A stretch of DNA of 64,000 bases from Aestuariibaculum suncheonense (GTDB taxonomy: Bacteria > Bacteroidota > Bacteroidia > Flavobacteriales > Flavobacteriaceae). Under the pieces are notes generated by a model, which saw nothing but the letters and a program-made list of their open reading frames with translations, had not been told where the DNA came from and did not search any database. The stretch spans positions 248,001 to 312,000 of the forward strand of contig NZ_JACVXC010000003.1 of assembly GCF_014596935.1 (NCBI RefSeq), given 5' to 3'. Shown here one piece after another: positions 44,726-52,385 of this stretch; positions within the stretch are counted from its first letter, which is position 1; each line of letters starts with the position of its first letter. Both the position numbers and the translations under genes were made by a program.

Positions 44726-47700
44726 TTACCTTTTGATTAATTCTAGTCCTTTAGAAAACCCATTTACACATTCTAAAGTAATTCGGGTATTTTCGTTTGA
44801 ATTATCTATAGATCGTACTGTACTTTCATTAATCACGTCCCATTTACCTTTTATTGTTAAGATTAAATTAACTGGTTGACTATAATTCTCAAACTTACCA
44901 TTCTCTTTAACTGGAAAATTTAAATCAGGCTGCACAACGCTTAAAGTAATTTCCTTATCTCCTTTTTCCTGCAACATAATTAAGGAAGGAGTTGAAACTT
45001 CTTTTAGCAAACCATTTTCCAATTGCTTATTTCCTTCAAAAACAACATAACCCATTGTATTGCTTTCTTTATCTAAAACAATATGCGCAATACTATCTGC
45101 TCGTTTTATTTCAAAAGAAGTATCATTTTTAACAATCTCGTTAAACTTTGATTGCTCATCTTCCCTTAAAAATGGATAGATTACATATTGATAAGCAGCA
45201 TCTTTAGGTGCCAAACCATGATCAATCCATGCGCTGGCATAATCGCCTTCTGTTTCCTTTGCTCCTTTTCCTTTTGGATTCATATTTCCGGTGTTAACGG
45301 AATATTTATTATGATAAGACTGCTGTTTATCTTTTTTGATTTGTACAGGTGTTTTTGAAAGTATATAATACCCATTTCCATAAGGATCAATCAACCAATT
45401 TTTATTTGAATCTTGACTATTTAACTCTCCTTGATAAGGAAATTTTTTAATACGCTCTAAAGATGTTATTAAAGGACTTTTCGTATCTTCTAAAAACGTT
45501 TGAAATAAATTGGTTTGCGTTGGATTTTTTTCATCGATACTTGATATGTCAGTCCCTATACAAATTAATTTATCGCCAAATGAAAACACCGATTTCTTAG
45601 CTTTCAATTTACCTGGGTATCCCACTTTAGTCTCTGGCCCATCGGCATTAGAGCCTTTTCCTTCATTAAGAACCATTCCAAAAATACCATTACCATTTAA
45701 ATGAGCTGCTCCAGCAAATGTTTCGTTAGAACGGAACATAATCAAAGGCATTTTAGCCTCTAACTCCTCTAAAGGCAAATAAATTATTGTAGCGCCGGGA
45801 TATCTATTCCAATCCCAACCTTCTTGACGAAAACCACTTCCTGTTTCACCTTTGTTATTTAATAACTCTACCGTTCCGTTTGCGGGATATCTTCCGTATC
45901 GATTTTCACTAACATAAATCTCTGATGCCCAAACATACTTGCTATACCCTTTCATAATTGCTGCCCAATCTTTACGCCTTTGTACCGATGTTGCAGCATA
46001 TGGAAATATAAAATATCCATCCAGTCGTTCAGAATGAATACCATTTACGTCTGTAAAAATGGTTTTATTCATAATATCATCCTTCCCCCAAAGTCTTAAA
46101 TAAGCAGCAGCGACTTCTTCATCAATTTTACTTGTGCCTTCCGGATTTCCTGCATTAGCCATAAGTAAAAACTGCTCTTGAAGCGATTCTATACCATTGT
46201 TCTCTAAAGGATGACGTCCAGCATTACCAAATCCCCAATTATATAACTGACTATAAATTCGGCTTGCTAAAAAGGCGTTTCTAAAATTTGCATGGCCTTC
46301 AGTAGCAATACGAAATCGGGTTCCTGCCAAAGTATTAATAACTTTTGGAACCGATTTAAAAGCCCCAATGCCATAAGCTGGATAATGCCCATTATGATGC
46401 CATGCAGTACCATCCACCTTAAAACCCCACTCCTCTTTTTGTTGAGCCAATATAATTGATATGTATTTTGAATATGCTCTTAATAATGCTGCTTGTTTTT
46501 CCTGACTATCGAACAAGAAAATAAGCATTAAATGGTAATAGGACTGTGTATTTAAATAATCTATGTTAACATGAAAATCTTTTTCGTCTCCTAGAATCAT
46601 TCCCAAATTAAACAGCCAGTGTAAACTTGCTCCAACATCGTTTAATAGATCATTATCATACAAAAAATGCCGCATAACATAAAAAGCTTCTGTTAACTCG
46701 ATAACATTATAACCTATATGATGTCTTGTTCCTCCATTGGCCCCAACTTGCCACCCTTGATCAAGAAAATATTTGGTTCCAGCTAAAAACATAGATTCAA
46801 TTTCCTCGCGTTCGGCAGGCGTTGCGCGATCATGAAAATTGGCCAACTTTTTTAAGACTGTTCCTAAATCTTTTATATCATTAAATATTTTAGCGCCCTG
46901 CTGTTTTTTATTAAAATACTCCTGTTGTTCTTTAAACGTTAAAGGAGGACCTAAAACGGTTGTGCCATTATCTTCAAGTTTAAGGTTATTAAACATGTCT
47001 CGAAGTGTATTAATATAAACCTTGTACTTTTTATCGATAGTTAGATCTTGATCAATAGCGGTTTCAAATCGTTTTAAATCCAATCGAATAGCCATAGAAA
47101 CAGGAGCTGCCTCAACTGCTTCTATACGCTTATAATTACTTATTAAAGGCATCCAATGATCTTTCGATAAATCTTGATCAGATTTAATAAAAGGCACTAA
47201 CATATCTGGATATTGATGCCTGTCATCCTGATATTGAGAAAAAATAATATCATCGAAAAATAATGTCCCAGTATTTGCCTCAGTGCTCACTTTAAACAAA
47301 TCATAATCAACAGATGCTCCTTTTTGAGGTGCATTGCCCTGCATTTCATAAAAGGGCACCCAAATACGGCGCCAGCCTTTAAAGGACAACTCTAAATCGA
47401 ACCAAACTTGCTTCACCCCATCTTTTTCGAAAGCTATTGTGATTTTATTATACTTTGGCGTTTCGTTATAGATAGATAACGCCAATGTAGGGCTGGCAGG
47501 AAAATGATCTCCATATTCCAAAGGACTTTCATCATGGGATAGAATTTTAAAATTGGAAGTACTAAAAGAGCCTTCATTATTCCAATTCCACTGTAAAGAT
47601 GTTTCACCAAATCTTCTATGCGCTTTACTTATAGAAAGATTTCCATTTGAAACCTTGTAAAGCTCCAAAGTTTTATCAGATTCAAACGATTCAACTGCTG

Positions 47701-47767
47701 GTTTCTCTTCTTGAGAGAAGCCCAGTGTTGATAATAAAACAAAAATTTTAAATGCTATTAATCTCAT
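44726..47767 (-). CDS. PL8 chondroitin-ABC-lyase-like enzyme
   Basis: A 1013-residue secreted lyase (signal ends GFSQ, residue 19). The N-terminal jelly roll (about 25-180, VESFESDKTLELYKVSNG and SLQWNWNNEGSF) is the domain typical of chondroitin sulfate ABC lyases. The (alpha/alpha)-toroid follows (about 200-560) with TRHHIGYNVIEL and DGTAWHHNGHYPAYG. In the latter, His458 and Tyr465 match the catalytic His501/Tyr508 spacing known for Proteus chondroitinase ABC I. GTRFRI (near 482) fits the catalytic Arg region. C-terminal beta-sandwich domains complete it. It would cleave chondroitin/dermatan sulfate or hyaluronan to unsaturated disaccharides, which the GH88 enzyme encoded two genes upstream can open. 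Confidence 0.9.
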   Translation of the reverse strand: MRLIAFKIFVLLSTLGFSQEEKPAVESFESDKTLELYKVSNGNLSISKAHRRFGETSLQWNWNNEGSFSTSNFKILSHDESPLEYGDHFPASPTLALSIYNETPKYNKITIAFEKDGVKQVWFDLELSFKGWRRIWVPFYEMQGNAPQKGASVDYDLFKVSTEANTGTLFFDDIIFSQYQDDRHQYPDMLVPFIKSDQDLSKDHWMPLISNYKRIEAVEAAPVSMAIRLDLKRFETAIDQDLTIDKKYKVYINTLRDMFNNLKLEDNGTTVLGPPLTFKEQQEYFNKKQQGAKIFNDIKDLGTVLKKLANFHDRATPAEREEIESMFLAGTKYFLDQGWQVGANGGTRHHIGYNVIELTEAFYVMRHFLYDNDLLNDVGASLHWLFNLGMILGDEKDFHVNIDYLNTQSYYHLMLIFLFDSQEKQAALLRAYSKYISIILAQQKEEWGFKVDGTAWHHNGHYPAYGIGAFKSVPKVINTLAGTRFRIATEGHANFRNAFLASRIYSQLYNWGFGNAGRHPLENNGIESLQEQFLLMANAGNPEGTSKIDEEVAAAYLRLWGKDDIMNKTIFTDVNGIHSERLDGYFIFPYAATSVQRRKDWAAIMKGYSKYVWASEIYVSENRYGRYPANGTVELLNNKGETGSGFRQEGWDWNRYPGATIIYLPLEELEAKMPLIMFRSNETFAGAAHLNGNGIFGMVLNEGKGSNADGPETKVGYPGKLKAKKSVFSFGDKLICIGTDISSIDEKNPTQTNLFQTFLEDTKSPLITSLERIKKFPYQGELNSQDSNKNWLIDPYGNGYYILSKTPVQIKKDKQQSYHNKYSVNTGNMNPKGKGAKETEGDYASAWIDHGLAPKDAAYQYVIYPFLREDEQSKFNEIVKNDTSFEIKRADSIAHIVLDKESNTMGYVVFEGNKQLENGLLKEVSTPSLIMLQEKGDKEITLSVVQPDLNFPVKENGKFENYSQPVNLILTIKGKWDVINESTVRSIDNSNENTRITLECVNGFSKGLELIKR

Positions 47768-47793
47768 TTTAGTAAATATGCTTATCTATCTTT

Positions 47794-49308
47794 TTATTCG
47801 TTGATTTCTGTTAACTTCAAATAACGTGAAAGCCACGGATCGTTTTTAATCTTTAGTTGATTTAATAACTGTTGATGTAATTCATTTTCAACTTCTAAAT
47901 TTTCCCCAGCAATATTGTGTTCCTGGAAAGGATCTTCAACATTATCAAAAAGTACTCTACGCTCTGTATCCCCATTATCAAGAGTTATAACATACGTATA
48001 TCGCTTTGTTCTAATCCCACGATGTCCCGACTCTGGTCTTCCTTCTTCTATATAATAATACAACGCAGAAGTTGGCTCTTCTTCATTCTTCCCCAAAAAT
48101 AAAGCTGATAAATCTTCTCCGTCTAGATCCTTCGGAAGACCGTCGGTTGCCTGTAACAAATTAAGTAACGTAGGCATCACATCGGTTGCACTAACAATTA
48201 AATTACTAGTTTGATGTGCTTTTATCTTTTCTGGCCAACGTATTATAAAAGGTATATTTATTGATTCTTCGTACCATATATTCTTAGACATGAGTCCGTG
48301 GCTTCCCATCATTTCTCCATGATCTGATGTGATTACAACAATGGTATTCTTATCTAAACCTTGATCTTTCAACGTTTGCAATACACGCCCAATTTGCTCA
48401 TCAACCCCTGTAATCATCGCAAAATAATCTCGCACATGATCCTTAGCTAAGTTGGTTCTATTTCTTGTTGCTCCTTTATGAAACGCCAACGAATTTGCCT
48501 GAGTTTCTAAATTCACGTTTTTTCTAACCAACAACTCATCCAGTGATTTGTCTTCATACATTTCGGCATATTGCTCAGGAACATACTGATACGGCGGATG
48601 TGGTGGATTTACAGACCAAAATAATGCAAAAGGCTTACCTTTACTTCGTGTTTTCTCTGAAGGATTTTTTAAATAATCTATAATCACATCTGCTTCGTGT
48701 TTTGGAGACCATTCGTTAACATAAGTCAACTCCTCTTCCTTAGCATCATTCACCCAATAATGTGGGGTGTTATGAACATCAAAAGTACCGTAGGAATACC
48801 AAAAATTAAACCCGTGGCGATAAGCTTTCGGTGTATAAGCATCCCAAATAACGCTATCTTTACCGGCAATTGGTGGCGGTGATGTTAAATGTAATTTACC
48901 TACATATCCTGCATCATAACCGTTTTGCACCAACACATCTGAAAAGCTTACATCTTCTTTCTGCCAAGAATTATTATACTTAAAACGATTAGAATTACTA
49001 TTGCTTAAAACAGTATTATTATAAGGTAATTTCCCTGTCATTAACATACCGCGATACGGGCTGCATAACGGATAATTACTTATCGCATTAGTAATAACTA
49101 ATCCCTCTTTAGCTAGTTGATCAATATGAGGTGTGTAAACAGGATCTTGTCTATTAATTCCAAGAGCTGCATTTCTTAACTGATCTGGAAAAATAAACAG
49201 TAAGTTTGGTTTTTTCTGATTTACTTGTTTGACATTCGAATTACAAGACGTTACTCCAATTACCAAACATAAAGTCAAGGACAGTTTAAAAAAGACTAAG
49301 CTTTTCAT
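47794..49308 (-). CDS. Type I sulfatase, lipoprotein, CSPYR type
   Basis: A 504-residue lipoprotein (lipobox VTS-Cys22). The first metal motif is FPDQLR (Asp42-Gln43), in which the second Asp of ordinary sulfatases is Gln. The formylglycine signature is CSPYR (Cys82 to Arg86), and ITSDHGEMMGSHG is the later ligand region. The subfamily differs from the sulfatases in the left arm. It lies 3 bases after the GH88 gene and 26 bases before PL8, so all three form one unit acting on sulfated disaccharides. The sulfate position is not determined. Confidence 0.93.
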   Translation of the reverse strand: MKSLVFFKLSLTLCLVIGVTSCNSNVKQVNQKKPNLLFIFPDQLRNAALGINRQDPVYTPHIDQLAKEGLVITNAISNYPLCSPYRGMLMTGKLPYNNTVLSNSNSNRFKYNNSWQKEDVSFSDVLVQNGYDAGYVGKLHLTSPPPIAGKDSVIWDAYTPKAYRHGFNFWYSYGTFDVHNTPHYWVNDAKEEELTYVNEWSPKHEADVIIDYLKNPSEKTRSKGKPFALFWSVNPPHPPYQYVPEQYAEMYEDKSLDELLVRKNVNLETQANSLAFHKGATRNRTNLAKDHVRDYFAMITGVDEQIGRVLQTLKDQGLDKNTIVVITSDHGEMMGSHGLMSKNIWYEESINIPFIIRWPEKIKAHQTSNLIVSATDVMPTLLNLLQATDGLPKDLDGEDLSALFLGKNEEEPTSALYYYIEEGRPESGHRGIRTKRYTYVITLDNGDTERRVLFDNVEDPFQEHNIAGENLEVENELHQQLLNQLKIKNDPWLSRYLKLTEINE

Positions 49309-49311
49309 AAT

Positions 49312-50610
49312 TTATATTTTACCGTTTTCTTTGATTTTCTTCAATCTATCTAATGCCTCAATATAATAATAATCAGCGTATATCAAGGCTACATCTATTT
49401 CATGTCCTAAAGATTTTGCTCCTGTTGAGTGTAACAAAAACGCATCTGCTTTTCCTACTCCAGAGTATTTATAAGAGCCTAATGATTCCAACATTTTTAA
49501 AGCCGCATTATAATAGCGTTCTTGATCCTTTTTATCTTCAACCAATTCACTTAAATCTAATAAAGCTGAAGCTACCACTGCAGCAGCAGATGCGTCTTTT
49601 TCTTCATTTGGGTCGCTAGCAACATCAAAATCCCAGCAAGGCACATAATCATCTGGTAATAACGATAAATATTTATCAGTCAATTTTTGAGCAAAGTCTA
49701 AAAACTTTTTATCACCAGTTTCTTTGTAAACCATTGTATAGCCGTAAACACCCCAAGCTTGTCCACGAGACCAACGACTGTCATCAGCATACCCTTGTTT
49801 GGTATTTCTGTTTAAAACCGCTCCGGTTATAGAATCGTATTCTAAAACATGCCATGAAGTATAATCGTCTCTAAAATGATTTTTCATTGTCGTTTCGGCA
49901 TGCTTTACAGCTATATCGTAGAATTTTTTATCTCCACCATGTTTTGCTGCCCAAAACAACAATTCCAGATTCAACATATTATCTATAATAGTTATATGTT
50001 GCTTCCAACGTGGGTGCATTTTATTTGACCAAGATCTGATGGTGCCAACATTTGGATTAAATCGGCTCGCCAAAGAAGCTGCAGAGGTTAATAAAATATT
50101 TTTATATTCTTTTTTTTCACCCAATTCATATCCCTTACCATAAGCTGGAAACATCATAAACCCAATATCGTGATGTTCTGTAATGGTTTTAAAATCTTCA
50201 AATACTTCTGTTCGTTTTATAGCCTCCTGCTTCCACTTTTCATCTTTACTAATATCATACATATACCAAAGTATTCCAGGATAAAATCCAGAGGTCCATA
50301 CCAGTCTGTTATTTGGCACTTCCTCCCATTCTGTAGAATCGGTTTCTATTAAACGAGGATGTTTGGTTAAATCGGTAAGTTTAGGAACTGAAATTTCTAA
50401 CTGAGATTCACAATCATCAATTAGTGATTTTAAATCAAGTTTTACCTCTTCGCTATTAGGAGTTTGCTTAATTTCAGCTGTTTCGTTTTTTTCTTTCTTA
50501 CAGTTAAACAGGCAAAGAAAAAAAACTAGAAGAAAAATTTTACTTCCCAAAAAAAATGTGTTTTTTAAACCTATCTTACCTGTATTTAATGGTATCATCT
50601 TTATATTCAT
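49312..50610 (-). CDS. GH88 unsaturated glucuronyl hydrolase
   Basis: A 432-residue lipoprotein with a lipobox (CLFN-Cys37) after an unusually long N-terminal extension; M5 is an alternative start. The (alpha/alpha)6-barrel has the two GH88 catalytic Asp residues: Asp148 (HHDIGFMMFP) and Asp210 (IIDNMLNLELLFWA). The signature DDSRWSRGQAWGVYGY is clear. It hydrates the 4,5-unsaturated uronic acid from disaccharides made by lyases, so it fits the PL8 and heparinase-type enzymes of the same operon. It starts a transcript after a 247-base gap downstream of SusD. Confidence 0.93.
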   Translation of the reverse strand: MNIKMIPLNTGKIGLKNTFFLGSKIFLLVFFLCLFNCKKEKNETAEIKQTPNSEEVKLDLKSLIDDCESQLEISVPKLTDLTKHPRLIETDSTEWEEVPNNRLVWTSGFYPGILWYMYDISKDEKWKQEAIKRTEVFEDFKTITEHHDIGFMMFPAYGKGYELGEKKEYKNILLTSAASLASRFNPNVGTIRSWSNKMHPRWKQHITIIDNMLNLELLFWAAKHGGDKKFYDIAVKHAETTMKNHFRDDYTSWHVLEYDSITGAVLNRNTKQGYADDSRWSRGQAWGVYGYTMVYKETGDKKFLDFAQKLTDKYLSLLPDDYVPCWDFDVASDPNEEKDASAAAVVASALLDLSELVEDKKDQERYYNAALKMLESLGSYKYSGVGKADAFLLHSTGAKSLGHEIDVALIYADYYYIEALDRLKKIKENGKI

Positions 50611-50788
50611 TTTGTTTAATTTAAAATGGCGTGCTTATGCTCACTAACTTTTAAAACTATTGTATAGCAAAGGTGGGGTTTGTTTTAAAAAACTTAACAG
50701 GGTTTGTTGTTCAATAGTGTACCCAAAACTGACCAAAACCATCCTATTAACATAAAAAATGAAACTCTACTCTTTCAATTTTCAGTTA

Positions 50789-50821
50789 AGCTTGGAAAAT
50801 AATTTCATTACCCTCCAAGCT
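50789..50821. terminator. Weak hairpin between SusD and GH88 genes
   Basis: AGCTTGGA and TCCAAGCT form an 8-bp stem over a 17-base loop in the 247-base gap between the SusD stop and the GH88 start. No T tract follows, so it may attenuate rather than end the SusCD transcript. Confidence 0.35.
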
Positions 50822-50857
50822 CTTTTACAAATCAACTTAGCTAATTGCTGTTATAGT

Positions 50858-52372
50858 TTAATTTCTTAACTGTGGTGCTTTAGTTAACTCGGACTCTGGT
50901 ATTTCAGCAAAATAGTTTTCTGGAGTTGCATCACCTATAATTGGTCCAACCAATTCTTCTGTGAATCTATTAGCCAAAGCCTGAGCAACACGCTCCAAAC
51001 GAGTTAAATCGTCCCATCGCTTAAATTCTCCTGCTAATTCCCATTTTCTTTCTGTATATGCTAATTCAGCCAAATCACCACTTGTTATATCTACAGTTGC
51101 ATTAGGAGTATTTACAGGTAAATCATTAGCGCGTCTGCGAACCATATTTAATGCTTCCCAAGCATCTGCTGTACTAGCTCCTGATCTACCAACTGCTTCA
51201 GCATAATACAAAAGCAAATCTGCATAACGCATACAATATGTATTCATTGAGGTAACCGAATTATTGGTAGCTATTTCATCTTGATAACCTGTAACCTTTA
51301 AAAACATAGGATGTCTTTCATCTTTAAAATCTTCCCAATGAATTGTTTCATTCTTGAAAACTACTTCTGTTCTATAAGTCTTATCTTTTCTTGGGCCGTC
51401 TGGAAAATCATTAAAAAAAGCTATTTCAGCAAATACCTCAGCCCAACCTTGAACATCTCCTGGATACCCCACTCTACCAGCATGTCTATTAGAATAAACA
51501 TTACCTAACACTTGATTATGTGCTAAACCAAAAACCATTTCTTTGTTAAATCTGTTTTCATCTGTAATTGACCACAACGTGCCCATATCGGGAACAAGGG
51601 CAAAACCATGCAAACTAGCATTATCAATAACAGATTTTGCACTACTAGCCGCTAAAGCATATTTAGAATTATCCTTTATAGGCCATCCCGCCCAATGCAT
51701 ATATAATTTAGCCAAAAACGCTCTAGCAGAACCACTATTGGGCCTAATTGCAGCAGGAGTATTGGGGTATTTTACAGGCAATAAGCTTTCAGCCATTAAA
51801 AAATCGCTTTCAATTTGTTGATATAAATCAATTAGTTCTGCCCTCTGTAAATCAATATTTCCCGCAATGTCTGTAGAAGTAATTAAAGGTACATTTCCAA
51901 ACGTTCTAGCTAAATGAAAATAACTAAATGCTCTTAAGAAATAGGCCTCTCCCACCATAGCATCAATATTATCTTTATTTCCCCCTATAATGTTTTCCTT
52001 TACAGCTATAATATTATTGGCTTCTTTTATAGTATTGTAAGGCCCAGTGTATCCTAAACCAACGCCACTTGTTAAAGAAGTCATTTTCATTTGGTCTGCA
52101 TCTCTAAAACCTTGCTTATTTTTTCCGCTATGAGTTGTAATATCATCCCCTCCGTAAGAACGCATCCAAAAATGAGCCCACTGCATTGACAACGTAAATT
52201 GACGATACATTCCAGCTGTAGCAGATTTCAATGCTTCTTCTGAATTTAAAGTTCCTGGATCTAAACGTGCCTCTGAAGGGTTTTCTTCCAAAGTACAACT
52301 ATTAAAAATTGCTATGGTAGCAAGCAAAAGTGTAACGGCACTTATTGCTTTAAAAATTTTATTTGTTTTCAT
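50858..52372 (-). CDS. SusD/RagB-type outer-membrane lipoprotein
   Basis: A 504-residue SusD-family protein with a lipobox (IFNS-Cys26). It shows EAYFLRAFSYFHLARTFGNVPLI (about residue 145), MRYADLLLYYAEAVGRSG (about 380), the ERKWELAGEFKRWDDLTRL region, and a C-terminus near NYFAEIPESEL. It pairs with the SusC gene 13 bases upstream and would bind the sulfated glycosaminoglycan fragments on the cell surface. The lyase/sulfatase genes follow in the same direction after 247 bases. Confidence 0.95.
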   Translation of the reverse strand: MKTNKIFKAISAVTLLLATIAIFNSCTLEENPSEARLDPGTLNSEEALKSATAGMYRQFTLSMQWAHFWMRSYGGDDITTHSGKNKQGFRDADQMKMTSLTSGVGLGYTGPYNTIKEANNIIAVKENIIGGNKDNIDAMVGEAYFLRAFSYFHLARTFGNVPLITSTDIAGNIDLQRAELIDLYQQIESDFLMAESLLPVKYPNTPAAIRPNSGSARAFLAKLYMHWAGWPIKDNSKYALAASSAKSVIDNASLHGFALVPDMGTLWSITDENRFNKEMVFGLAHNQVLGNVYSNRHAGRVGYPGDVQGWAEVFAEIAFFNDFPDGPRKDKTYRTEVVFKNETIHWEDFKDERHPMFLKVTGYQDEIATNNSVTSMNTYCMRYADLLLYYAEAVGRSGASTADAWEALNMVRRRANDLPVNTPNATVDITSGDLAELAYTERKWELAGEFKRWDDLTRLERVAQALANRFTEELVGPIIGDATPENYFAEIPESELTKAPQLRN

Positions 52373-52385
52373 TTTTGTCTTTTTA

